Assembly (NCBI GenBank): GCA_030430205.1
Contig: JAUIGE010000003.1
Location: 1 to 64,000, forward strand
Source: Bacteroidia bacterium
GTDB lineage: Bacteria; Bacteroidota; Bacteroidia; J057
Direction of reading: 5' to 3'
Length of the DNA stretch: 64,000 nucleotides
Below the pieces are notes generated by a model that saw nothing but the letters and a program-made list of their open reading frames with translations, was not told where the DNA came from and did not search any database. This document shows positions 1-8,568 of this stretch, one piece after another (position 1 is the stretch's first letter; every line of letters starts with the position of its first letter). The translations under genes and the position numbers were made by a program.

Positions 1-31
1 AAACACAAACGGGGCCCTACCAGAAGGCCCC
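1..31 (-). terminator. Intrinsic terminator of a minus-strand gene end
   Basis: GGGGCC (11-16) pairs with GGCCCC (26-31). On the minus strand the hairpin is followed by a T-rich stretch (GTTTGTGTTT). It lies 17 bases past the stop codon at 48-50 of a minus-strand reading frame, so it probably ends that gene. Confidence 0.6.
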
Positions 32-47
32 GCTATTAATCAACGAC

Positions 48-107
48 TTACGGCATAATGATCACCTTCGGTCGTTTCGTCTCAGCACAAAGTTCTTTAT
101 ATTTATC
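48..107 (-). pseudogene. C-terminal remnant (19 codons) of a minus-strand gene
   Basis: Reading the minus strand into the stop at 48-50 gives a plausible protein end (ELCAETKRPKVIIMP), followed by a good intrinsic terminator. The frame is closed upstream by a TAG at 108-110, so only about 19 residues remain. The family cannot be told from so little; a secreted protein end is possible. Together with the truncated SusC that starts at about 150, it suggests that two genes were cut at one junction. It may also be a chance reading next to a real terminator. Confidence 0.3.
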
Positions 108-189
108 CTAATTTTTTAACCCGTCTGGAATTTTGTCCGATTAATAGGGGGCTAGACCACAGCAAGGCCATGGCTGGGGAGATAAAATC

Positions 190-1938
190 GTGGGTAATGT
201 TTTTGGAGAAATAGAGATCATTGACGGACTGAAATTCAGATCCAGCATGGGAATCGACCGCGCATTTTGGGGCAATGAGGGCTTCACCCCTGTTTATTAT
301 CTCAATGCTGCGAACCGCGTCGATATCAACAATTACAACCGCGCGCAGAATCAGGGCCTGAACTATATTTTTCAGAATACTCTTTCTTATGCTAAAGTAT
401 TTGGCTCCCATGACCTGAATATTGTAGTCGGTACTTCTGCTGAGAAAAGCGGCGGACAGGGCATCGGTGGCTCTATTCAGGATATTCCTGTTACGCGGAT
501 TGAAGATGCTTCCCTCGCTTTCCCTACACCTGCCGAAAGTCAGACTTTCTGGGGCTATGAGTACCAGGGAACATTGGCTTCTTACCTCGGACGGCTTAAC
601 TATAACTACAAGTCCAAATACATCCTTTCGGCCACCATGCGGATTGACGGCTCTTCCAAGTTTGGTTCCAATAACAAATTTGGCTACTTCCCCGCGGTAT
701 CGGCAGGATGGGTATTGACAAATGAAAACTTCCTGAGAGATAATACGGCGATCAACTTCCTGAAGCTTCGTGCTTCCTGGGGCGTAAATGGAAATGACCA
801 GATCGGTGACTTCCGCTTCGTCTCCACCGTAGGCGGTGGCCGTAACTATACCTTCGGACTGGATGACCGCCTCGTCAATGGATCCAGCCCCAATGCTATC
901 GCTAACCCAGACCTCCGTTGGGAGCAAACCACCCAAACCAATATCGGTTTGGATGCCAGGCTCTTCAAGCATGTAAGCCTTACCTTTGATCTTTTTGACA
1001 AAGTAACATCGGATATGCTCCTGGATATCGCCGTGCCAGGTTATGTCGGAAATGCTGGCCCCATAGGCAATATCGCTACCATGTCCAACAAAGGTGTTGA
1101 GCTGGAATTGGGATATGCGAAAAACTTCCGCAAGATGAACTTCGACATCAAAGGAAATGTCTCTTATGTTGTAAATGAGGTTACCGACCTCGGACCAGAC
1201 AAAGAGTTTCTGCCAGGTCAGACTTTCAGTCCACAAGGACTGGAGATCACCCGTACAGCTGTAGGTTTGCCTGTGGGTTATCTGTATGGCTACACGACAG
1301 ATGGCATTTTCCAGACACAGGCAGAAGTAGATGCATACACCAATGCAGATGGTTCTCCCATACAGCCTGATGCGCAGCCAGGTGACTTCCGGTTTGTGGA
1401 TACAAATGGCAACGGAGAAATTGATCCGGATGATAGAGGCATGATCGGAGACCCTACGCCCAGCTGGACTTTTGGTTTCACAGGTAAGCTTGAGTATAGA
1501 GGTTTTGACATCACCATGTTTGGACAGGGCGTTGCTGGCAACCAGCTGTTCAAAGCGACTCGTCGTTTTGACCTGCAAATGGCCAATATGACCGCCGATG
1601 CGATCGACCGCTGGACAGGTGAGGGAACCTCCGATACCTATCCACGCCTGGTCATGAATGACCCCAACAAAAACTTCAGCCGCAGTTCTGACTTTTATGT
1701 TGAGGACGGCTCTTTCTTCCGGATCAAGACTTTGCAGTTGGGGTATACCCTACCCCGTGCACTCAACAACAGAATCGGTGCAAGCAACATCCGCATCTAT
1801 GTTTCAGGTAATAACCTGATCACATGGACCAAATACAGTGGATTTGACCCTGAGATTGGCGGCGGTAGCTATGGTGTGGACAGAGGGATTTATCCACAGG
1901 CCCGCTTCTTTTTAGGTGGGATCAATGCTACATTTTAA
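190..1938 (+). CDS. SusC/RagA-type TonB-dependent outer membrane receptor, 5'-truncated (C-terminal 582 residues)
   Basis: This is the C-terminal half of a SusC-type beta-barrel, which imports oligosaccharides across the outer membrane together with SusD. The barrel strands are clear: YILSATMRIDGSSKFG, then LKLRASWGVNGN, ending in a terminal strand RFFLGGINATF. A full SusC has about 1000 residues with a signal peptide, carboxypeptidase-like domain and plug; all of these are missing. SusC-like residues continue upstream of the GTG at 190 (ARPQQGHGWGDK, from about 151) but run into TAA TAG at 142-147. The gene is therefore truncated, not just mis-started, and no promoter of its own is visible. 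SusD follows 42 bp downstream. It is probably non-functional as it stands, unless it serves as a recombination cassette for other susC genes. Confidence 0.9.
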   Translation: MGNVFGEIEIIDGLKFRSSMGIDRAFWGNEGFTPVYYLNAANRVDINNYNRAQNQGLNYIFQNTLSYAKVFGSHDLNIVVGTSAEKSGGQGIGGSIQDIPVTRIEDASLAFPTPAESQTFWGYEYQGTLASYLGRLNYNYKSKYILSATMRIDGSSKFGSNNKFGYFPAVSAGWVLTNENFLRDNTAINFLKLRASWGVNGNDQIGDFRFVSTVGGGRNYTFGLDDRLVNGSSPNAIANPDLRWEQTTQTNIGLDARLFKHVSLTFDLFDKVTSDMLLDIAVPGYVGNAGPIGNIATMSNKGVELELGYAKNFRKMNFDIKGNVSYVVNEVTDLGPDKEFLPGQTFSPQGLEITRTAVGLPVGYLYGYTTDGIFQTQAEVDAYTNADGSPIQPDAQPGDFRFVDTNGNGEIDPDDRGMIGDPTPSWTFGFTGKLEYRGFDITMFGQGVAGNQLFKATRRFDLQMANMTADAIDRWTGEGTSDTYPRLVMNDPNKNFSRSSDFYVEDGSFFRIKTLQLGYTLPRALNNRIGASNIRIYVSGNNLITWTKYSGFDPEIGGGSYGVDRGIYPQARFFLGGINATF

Positions 1939-1980
1939 ACAAAACCTGCTTGTTTTTTCTTGATTAATAATTCGAATACG

Positions 1981-3492
1981 ATGAAAAAAATATTGCTAAA
2001 TAAATTTATCCTTCTGCTGGCTGTCGTTTTTATCCTGACATCTTGCGGGAAAGAGTTTTTGGAGCTACAGCCCAGAGGCACCAAGCTGGAATCCGGCTTC
2101 TACCAAACAGAAGAAGAGCTCTTCGAAGCCCTCGTAGCCACCTACGATGTGCTTCAGTGGGGCGGCACCAATGGTTGGACCATGAAGTTGGGCCTGCTCA
2201 ATGCGGCATCAGATGATTGCTACGCCGGCGGGAGTGATGCTTCTGACCAGCCCAACTGGGTTGCTTATGACAACTTCAGCCTTGACCCTTTCATCGGCCC
2301 TCAGTTGGGGCTTTGGCAAAAAGGATATACAGGTGTCTACAGAGCAAATCTGGTTTTGGAGAAAATTGAAGAGCTCGAAGGTGCCTCTGCGGAGTTCAAG
2401 GCTCGCACCATCGCAGAAGCCAAATTTCTGCGCGCTTTCTTCTACTTCGATCTGGTCCGCTTTTTTGGAAATGCGCCCCTGATCACGACCGTGTTGGGAG
2501 CTGATGAGATCTACACCCAGACGCAGGCTACGCCTGCTGAGATTTATGCGCAGATTGAGCAAGACCTCAATGATGCCCGCAATACATTTGAACTTCCGGA
2601 AACACTAGCTTCTGATGAGTTGGGTCGTGTGACCAAAGGTGCTGCCACAGCCCTGCTCGGCAAAGTGATTTTGTACCAGAACGACAACTCCCGCATGGCA
2701 GAAGCTGGCGGTATCTTTGACGAAGTCATCAACTCCGGTCTCTATGCCCTGGAGGCAAACTATGCTGACATCTTCAGCCCAGGCAATGAGCATGGCATAG
2801 AGTCCATCTTCGAGATCAACTATTCCGGCAACCAGCGCGGTGGTTGGGACAACTTTGCCAATGGCACAGAAGGAAATTACGATGTGCAGTTCTTCGGCAT
2901 GCGCGACTATGTAGGCCCACTCTATGCTACAGGCTGGAGCTTTTGTCCCGTTCAGGAACAACTCGTTACTGTGATGGCGAATGACCCACGCTTTGAGCAT
3001 ACCATCATCGATGCGCAGGAGCTTGTTGGCCAGGGAGCCAGTTATTCACCTGCTTTCCAGAATACCGGCTATTTCATCAAAAAATATGCGCCTCTCGAAG
3101 GAGAAAAAGCACTTGACGGGGAGCCTTCCCTGAACTGGGGCTATAACGTACGTGAGATTCGTTACGCTGACGTCCTGTTGATGGCTGCGGAAGCTTATTC
3201 ACGCGCAGGCAATGACGGTCCTGCCAGAACCTACCTCAACCAGGTTCGGGCGCGGGTATCCTTGCCTCCTGTCCCTACCGGAGGCTCTGCTTTGCTGGAT
3301 TTTATCTACAAAGAGCGCCGACTGGAGTTAGCCACTGAGGGGCACCGTTTCTTTGACCTGGTGCGTACCGGACAAGCTGCGGCTGTCTTAGGGCCTCAAG
3401 GCTTTACGGCAAATAAAAACGAAGTTTTGCCGATCCCGCAGACGGAAATCGACATTACCCAAGGGAATCTTATCCAGAATACGGGTTATTAA
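1981..3492 (+). CDS. SusD/RagB family nutrient-binding outer membrane lipoprotein
   Basis: This surface lipoprotein of about 503 residues binds glycans and forms the lid of the SusC channel. The signal peptide ends in a lipobox (ILTSCGK, Cys22), followed by the SusD-typical start FLELQPRGT. The TPR-like core includes AKFLRAFFYFDLVRFFG, and the family-typical C-terminal part has VREIRYADVLLMAAEAY and YKERRLELATEGHRFFDLVRTG. The ATG at 1981 is preferred to an in-frame TTG at 1960 because it begins directly with the signal peptide MKKILL. It is intact, unlike the SusC before it. The neighbouring GH16 and GH5 enzymes suggest a beta-1,3-glucan ligand. Confidence 0.95.
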   Translation: MKKILLNKFILLLAVVFILTSCGKEFLELQPRGTKLESGFYQTEEELFEALVATYDVLQWGGTNGWTMKLGLLNAASDDCYAGGSDASDQPNWVAYDNFSLDPFIGPQLGLWQKGYTGVYRANLVLEKIEELEGASAEFKARTIAEAKFLRAFFYFDLVRFFGNAPLITTVLGADEIYTQTQATPAEIYAQIEQDLNDARNTFELPETLASDELGRVTKGAATALLGKVILYQNDNSRMAEAGGIFDEVINSGLYALEANYADIFSPGNEHGIESIFEINYSGNQRGGWDNFANGTEGNYDVQFFGMRDYVGPLYATGWSFCPVQEQLVTVMANDPRFEHTIIDAQELVGQGASYSPAFQNTGYFIKKYAPLEGEKALDGEPSLNWGYNVREIRYADVLLMAAEAYSRAGNDGPARTYLNQVRARVSLPPVPTGGSALLDFIYKERRLELATEGHRFFDLVRTGQAAAVLGPQGFTANKNEVLPIPQTEIDITQGNLIQNTGY

Positions 3493-3535
3493 GTAATATT
3501 TTCAATCTGTATCTTCATTTCTAAAAAACAAAACA

Positions 3536-4408
3536 ATGAAAATCACAACATATAGCATCCTGCTTATCCTGTTGATAAGCTTGATTGGCTGCCAGCCATA
3601 TATCGACGAGAAATCGGAGCTGGGCGCTCTGCCAAATGCTTCTTTTGAAATTATCCCAGGTGCTACGCCTAATGATTTCATTTTGAAAAATACTACCCCT
3701 GATGCATTTCTGACAAAATGGGATTTGGGGGACCTGGGAACAGCCGATAGCATCGAAGCCCGCGTGAGTATTCCTCTGAAAGGAGATTATGAGATCACTA
3801 TGACTACCTTCAATCGTGGTGGGCATTCTTCTTTAACGAAAACAGTCACCGTCACACAAGATGACCCCAATGGTTGCCAGGGCAATATCAAATTACTGAC
3901 AGACTGCGGAGAGAAAACCTGGAAACTCGCACCGGAAGAAGGTGCTATGTTCATCGGTCCAGACCTGACGAGCGGCACCGTCTGGTGGGCGAATGGTATA
4001 GCAGATGTTGCAAGCAGAACTTGTCATTTCAACAATGAGTACACCTTCCGTTCAAACGGAGAGTTTCAATTTGATACCAAAGGTGACTTCTGGGCAGATG
4101 TAGATGGAAACGGCAATGTCTTTCCTGCAGACCTAATGGTCAGCGAAGGCTGTCATCCAACGACTGACCTGCCTGCCAAGTACCAATCCTGGGGATCTGG
4201 TTTGCACCAGTTTACCATTACTTCTACCAGCTTAACCGTTAGCGGTGAAGGTGCATGGATGGGGCTGTACAAAGCCGGAACCACTGAAGAAGTAGGAGCA
4301 CCCCAGCAATCCATCACCTATACGATCGTCGAGATCACGGAAGATCGTCTGGTGCTTGCCACTATCTATAGCTGGGGCGTATGGCGCTTTACTTTTGTAG
4401 CTCAGTAA
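3536..4408 (+). CDS. PKD-domain surface glycan-binding lipoprotein (SusE/F position)
   Basis: This lipoprotein has 290 residues, a signal peptide and a lipobox (LIGCQPY, Cys19). Residues about 35-110 look like a PKD/Ig fold (FLTKWDLGDLGTADS, then the GDYEITMTTFNRGG strand). The C-terminal 170 residues form a beta-rich domain with several Trp residues, as in glycan-binding modules. It follows SusD by 43 bp and precedes the GH16 enzyme. In laminarin loci this position is typically taken by a PKD lipoprotein that captures glucan at the cell surface. The ligand is inferred from the neighbours. Confidence 0.75.
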   Translation: MKITTYSILLILLISLIGCQPYIDEKSELGALPNASFEIIPGATPNDFILKNTTPDAFLTKWDLGDLGTADSIEARVSIPLKGDYEITMTTFNRGGHSSLTKTVTVTQDDPNGCQGNIKLLTDCGEKTWKLAPEEGAMFIGPDLTSGTVWWANGIADVASRTCHFNNEYTFRSNGEFQFDTKGDFWADVDGNGNVFPADLMVSEGCHPTTDLPAKYQSWGSGLHQFTITSTSLTVSGEGAWMGLYKAGTTEEVGAPQQSITYTIVEITEDRLVLATIYSWGVWRFTFVAQ

Positions 4409-4414
4409 ATGTGA

Positions 4415-4606
4415 AGAGAATGGACAATGGATAATTGACATCAGACAATGAATCAAATGGTCTTAACTTGTCAATTATCCATTGTCACTTATCCATTATC
4501 CATTATCCATTATCCATTATCCATTATCCATTATCCATTATCCATTATCCATTATCCATTGTCACTTGTCCATTATCCATTTTCCATTATCACTTACCCC
4601 TTCCCC
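4415..4606 (+). repeat. Heptamer tandem array A (TCCATTA units) with inverted left arm
   Basis: The gap between the PKD lipoprotein and GH16 is filled by 7-base units. The right arm (about 4469-4606) has some ten TCCATTA copies in register with variants TCCATTG, TCACTTA and TCACTTG. The left arm (about 4418-4460) carries the reverse-complement family (AATGGAC, AATGGAT, AATTGAC). The two arms could form a long imperfect hairpin in the transcript. No protein is likely here; the short open frame in it only translates the repeat. Confidence 0.85.
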
Positions 4607-4641
4607 TTTGATCTAAAAAAAATCTTTTTAATACCTTCCTC

Positions 4642-5826
4642 ATGAAAAAAACAGCCCAACTTCTTCTCCTATTTCCCTTCATCCTCATGGCCGCATGTAC
4701 GCCAGATGAAGAGCCTCAAACACCTGAATATCCCAAAATATCCATCTCCAATGTCACCACTTTTGAGCGGGATGAAAACCATGATTTTCGTTTCAAAGTA
4801 TCTACAAGTGCTGCTTTTGATGAGGATATTTTGGTGGATTATAAAACAGAGTCAGAGACCGCAGGAGAGGGCGAAGACTTTGTCGCCAGCACAGGGACAT
4901 TAACGATTCCGGCAGGAGACCGTGAAGGCTTTATTGAGGTAGAAATCATCGCAGACTCTTTGAAAGAAGCGGATGAATCATTTAAAGTAATCCTTTCCAA
5001 TCCTGTACGCGCAACCATTACACAGGCCGAAGGCATCGGTACCATCCGCAATGATGATACCTTTATACTGATCCCCGTGGATGGCTATATCACGCCTGAA
5101 AATTATACAGGCTATGACCGGGTGTGGGAAGACGAGTTTGAGGGAACAAGCCTCAATGAGGCGAACTGGAACCGTGAGACAGGGGGCCACGGTTGGGGAA
5201 ATCAGGAGTCCCAGTACTATACAGATAGAACTGAAAACGCCTATGTTTCCAATGGCAGATTGACCATTGAGGCCAGAGAGGAATCTTTCTCAGGGAATGC
5301 ATATACTTCCGCGAGGCTTACCACACAAGGCAAGAAATTTTTCACGCACGGCAGAGTAGACATCCGCGCCATCCTGCCCGAAGGGCAGGGTATCTGGTCT
5401 GCACTCTGGATGTTGGGAACCAACATCTCAACCATTGGCTGGCCAGCCTGTGGAGAGATTGACATCATGGAACTTCTGGGCCATGAACCCCATAAAACCC
5501 ACGGCACAGCTCACTGGGGCCCGCAGGGAAATAGCTGGAGCTATAACAAAGGTACCGGAATGGCCCTGAGTTCAGGGAAATTTTCAGACGAATACCATGT
5601 ATTCTCCATCATCTGGGAACCCAATTCTATCAAATGGTTAGTGGATGACAATGAGTTTTTCAGCCTCAGTAATAGCGATGTCAACGGCAACTATCCCTTT
5701 GATAATGACTTCTTCTTCATCTTCAATATCGCTGTAGGCGGACAGTGGCCCGGATATCCGGATGCGACCACGGTATTTCCTCAGCACATGCATGTGGATT
5801 ATATCCGGATGTTTCAAAAGAAATAA
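4642..5826 (+). CDS. GH16 endo-beta-1,3-glucanase (laminarinase) lipoprotein with Calx-beta domain
   Basis: This lipoprotein has 394 residues with a lipobox (MAACTPD, Cys19). Residues about 33-138 form a Calx-beta-like domain (GEDFVASTGTLTIPAGD, then IRNDD). Residues about 155-394 form a GH16 catalytic domain with the motif GEIDIMELLG: E272 nucleophile, D274 and E277 acid/base. WGNQESQYYTDR, GIWSALWMLG and FNIAVGGQWPG are typical of bacterial laminarinases. It should cut beta-1,3-glucan at the cell surface and feed SusC/SusD. The GH5 gene starts 6 bp after the stop, so the two are probably co-transcribed. Confidence 0.93.
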   Translation: MKKTAQLLLLFPFILMAACTPDEEPQTPEYPKISISNVTTFERDENHDFRFKVSTSAAFDEDILVDYKTESETAGEGEDFVASTGTLTIPAGDREGFIEVEIIADSLKEADESFKVILSNPVRATITQAEGIGTIRNDDTFILIPVDGYITPENYTGYDRVWEDEFEGTSLNEANWNRETGGHGWGNQESQYYTDRTENAYVSNGRLTIEAREESFSGNAYTSARLTTQGKKFFTHGRVDIRAILPEGQGIWSALWMLGTNISTIGWPACGEIDIMELLGHEPHKTHGTAHWGPQGNSWSYNKGTGMALSSGKFSDEYHVFSIIWEPNSIKWLVDDNEFFSLSNSDVNGNYPFDNDFFFIFNIAVGGQWPGYPDATTVFPQHMHVDYIRMFQKK

Positions 5827-5832
5827 GACCTC

Positions 5833-8568
5833 ATGCTTTTTATCTCTTCATGCTTCCCAAAATTTACCCAGGCTTGCTGGTTCATTTTTGCTCTGGGCTT
5901 ATTAAGCCCGGCAAGCCTCAGCAGCCAGAGCTTCCTCAGCACCCATGGCAAAGCCATTGTCAATGAGCAGGGAGACACCCTCATCCTGCGTGGCATGGGC
6001 CTCGGTGGCTGGATGCTGCAGGAAGGCTATATGCTGCAGACCGCAGCTTTTGCCAACCCTCAATACCAAATCAGAGAGAAAATAGAGCAACTCATCGGTC
6101 CCGCTGATACAGATGCTTTTTATGACGCCTGGTTGGCCAATCACTGTCGAAAAATCGACATCGACTCCCTGGCATCCTGGGGATTCAATTCCATCAGGCT
6201 GCCGATGCACTACAAGCTATTTACCCTTCCCATTGAAGACGAGCCTGTACCGGGTCAAAATACCTGGCTGACCAAAGGTTTTGAGCTCACGGACAGCGTG
6301 ATTTCCTGGTGCAGGCAAAACCAGATGTATGTCATCCTTGACCTGCATGGCGCACCTGGAGGACAGGGCTATGACCAGGGGATTTCGGATTACGATCCCA
6401 CCAAGCCTTCCCTTTGGGAAAGCAAAGAGAACCGCGACAAATGCGTCGCCCTCTGGAAAAGGCTGGCTACGCGCTACGCCAATGAACCATGGGTCGGGGG
6501 CTACGACCTCATCAATGAACCCAACTGGAACCTGCCCGGCGGCACCCTGCTCGCCAATCTATACAAAGAGATGACAGACAGCATCCGCACCGTTGACAAC
6601 AAGCATATCATCATCATCGAGGGCAACTGGTTTGCCAATGACTTCACGGGCCTCACCCCACCATGGGATAACAATATGGTCTATGGCCCTCACAAATATT
6701 GGTCGTTCAACTACAAAGAAGATATACAGTGGGTTTTAAGCCTTCGCGATGCCCACAATGTGCCGCTCTATCTGGGCGAGTCTGGCGAAAATTCCAATAC
6801 ATGGTTTCGGGATGCAATCCGCCTGCTCGAAGACCATGATATAGGCTGGGCATGGTGGCCCATGAAGAAGGTTGAAGCGGTTGCAGGGCCGCTTTCCGTA
6901 ACCAAAACACCGGAATACCAGACGCTATTGGATTATTGGAGCGGTGGTGGAACTGCGCCTACTGCTGCATTCGCCAAAAATGCGCTGATGGATTTGACAG
7001 AGAAATTAAAGATAGAAAACTGTTTTTATCAAAAGGATGTGATAGATGCCATGTTCAGGCAGGTGTATTCGGACGAAACGACCCCCTATCATGTTCAGGA
7101 TATTCCCGGCCTGGTCTATGCCACGGACTTTGACATGGGACCTTCTGGCTCCGCTTATTTCGATACGGACCTCGCGACCTATCAGGTTTCTTCAGGTCAA
7201 TATACTGCCTGGAACAAAGGCTGGGCCTATCGGAATGATGGCGTAGATATCGAAGTCTCCCAGGATCCGACCGGAAACGGATTTAATGTGGGCTGGACAG
7301 ATGATGGAGAATGGATGCAGTATTCTGTAGATGTGGCCGCTACGGCTGTATATGACATAGATGTGCGCGTGGCCTCAGATGGAGGGGGCGGAAATTTTCG
7401 CTTCAGTGTGGATGATGTTTTTGTTTCCAAAGCTAAGTATGTCCCTACGACCGGAGGCTGGCAAAACTGGCAGAATTTCACCCTGACAGATGTGGTACTG
7501 GATACTTCTATCCATAAGATCAAATTTCATATGCCTGAAGGCGGCTTCAACCTGAGCAGTTTTGAATTTATTCAAAAAGGAGCCACCACGACCATAGAGG
7601 CGGAATACCTCTATGCCAAAACACGGGACAACAAAACCGTGGAGCTTACGCTCAATAAACCCATGGCTGGACCTACTTCGGCAGCTGACTTCAGCATCGT
7701 CGTGGGGAGTTCTCCCGTGACCATCAATCAGGTGATGCTTTCCCCTGAAAACGACAGAGCGATTTTACTTTCCGTAAATCATACATTTAGCCCAGACGAA
7801 AGCATCAAAATTTCCTACAGCGGCACGCAGACCCAGGCGAAAGACGGCAGCAGCCTGCAAAGTTTCATCCGCAAAACGGTAGAAAACACGGTGCCTTATA
7901 TTCATAAGGTTCCTGGCAAAATGGAAGCAGAACACTTCTTCTTTGAATCAGGAACGGATCAGGAAAACACCTTTGATACCGGTGGAGGCAAAAACCTGGG
8001 CAACCTCAGCGCCAACGATTATATGGATTATTATATCGATGTGAAGCAGGGAGGGCACTTCAATGTAGCGTACAGGACTGCTGGACAAACAGAAGAAGGA
8101 GAAATAAAACTTTGGCGATTTGATGCCCAGGGCGAAAAAGCAGTGAAGCAAAGCGTGAAATTTGCCCCAACAGGTGATTTTCAGACCTGGACGACCACGC
8201 ATAAAAATATTTTCTTACCAGGAGGTGTACACCACATTCGGATTGAAGTAGTGAAGCCCGGCTTTAATTTGAATTGGGTTGAATTTACCTCATTGACTGA
8301 TGCAGAAAGTGATTTGCTGGACGCAAGTGTACAGGTATTTCCCAATCCATCCAATGGATTGTTTAGCCTCCGCGCTCAGTTTTCGGATCAGGCAGATACC
8401 TATATCCAGGTCACAGATATAGTTGGGAAAAGCATTTTCAACAAAGAAATGCTACACGCGAAAGAGGTGGAAATGGAATTGGATTTACGTGCTTTTCCAG
8501 GAGGAATTTACCTCCTCAGCCTGAGGCGAAAGGATGTGCTTATTACCCGAAAAATCATGTTCCCTTAG
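5833..8568 (+). CDS. GH5-type glucanase with CBM6 modules and T9SS sorting tail
   Basis: This secreted enzyme has 911 residues. After a signal region, residues about 36-370 form a GH5-like TIM barrel related to exo-beta-1,3-glucanases. The acid/base is E229 (INEPNW) and the nucleophile E315 (YLGESGEN); LRGMGLGGW and VILDLHGAPGGQ support this. Downstream are a CBM6-like module (about 430-580), a linker Ig-like part and a second CBM6-like module (about 680-810). The end VFPNPSNG and IYLLSLRRKDVLITRK is a type A T9SS sorting domain, so the protein is exported by T9SS. It is likely to trim the oligosaccharides made by the GH16 enzyme. Assignment to GH5 rather than a related clan A family rests on the motifs only. 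Confidence 0.88.
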   Translation: MLFISSCFPKFTQACWFIFALGLLSPASLSSQSFLSTHGKAIVNEQGDTLILRGMGLGGWMLQEGYMLQTAAFANPQYQIREKIEQLIGPADTDAFYDAWLANHCRKIDIDSLASWGFNSIRLPMHYKLFTLPIEDEPVPGQNTWLTKGFELTDSVISWCRQNQMYVILDLHGAPGGQGYDQGISDYDPTKPSLWESKENRDKCVALWKRLATRYANEPWVGGYDLINEPNWNLPGGTLLANLYKEMTDSIRTVDNKHIIIIEGNWFANDFTGLTPPWDNNMVYGPHKYWSFNYKEDIQWVLSLRDAHNVPLYLGESGENSNTWFRDAIRLLEDHDIGWAWWPMKKVEAVAGPLSVTKTPEYQTLLDYWSGGGTAPTAAFAKNALMDLTEKLKIENCFYQKDVIDAMFRQVYSDETTPYHVQDIPGLVYATDFDMGPSGSAYFDTDLATYQVSSGQYTAWNKGWAYRNDGVDIEVSQDPTGNGFNVGWTDDGEWMQYSVDVAATAVYDIDVRVASDGGGGNFRFSVDDVFVSKAKYVPTTGGWQNWQNFTLTDVVLDTSIHKIKFHMPEGGFNLSSFEFIQKGATTTIEAEYLYAKTRDNKTVELTLNKPMAGPTSAADFSIVVGSSPVTINQVMLSPENDRAILLSVNHTFSPDESIKISYSGTQTQAKDGSSLQSFIRKTVENTVPYIHKVPGKMEAEHFFFESGTDQENTFDTGGGKNLGNLSANDYMDYYIDVKQGGHFNVAYRTAGQTEEGEIKLWRFDAQGEKAVKQSVKFAPTGDFQTWTTTHKNIFLPGGVHHIRIEVVKPGFNLNWVEFTSLTDAESDLLDASVQVFPNPSNGLFSLRAQFSDQADTYIQVTDIVGKSIFNKEMLHAKEVEMELDLRAFPGGIYLLSLRRKDVLITRKIMFP

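Noticed and set aside
103-1578. Long minus-strand open frame opposite the SusC gene
   Set aside because: It is antisense to a clear SusC barrel and its translation has no domain or signal; a shadow of biased codon use.
4469-4606. CRISPR array
   Set aside because: Units are 7 bases long without unique spacers; no cas genes in the window.
4448-4645. 65-codon frame in the TCCATTA array
   Set aside because: It only translates the heptamer repeat (periodic Ile-His-Tyr-Pro-Leu).
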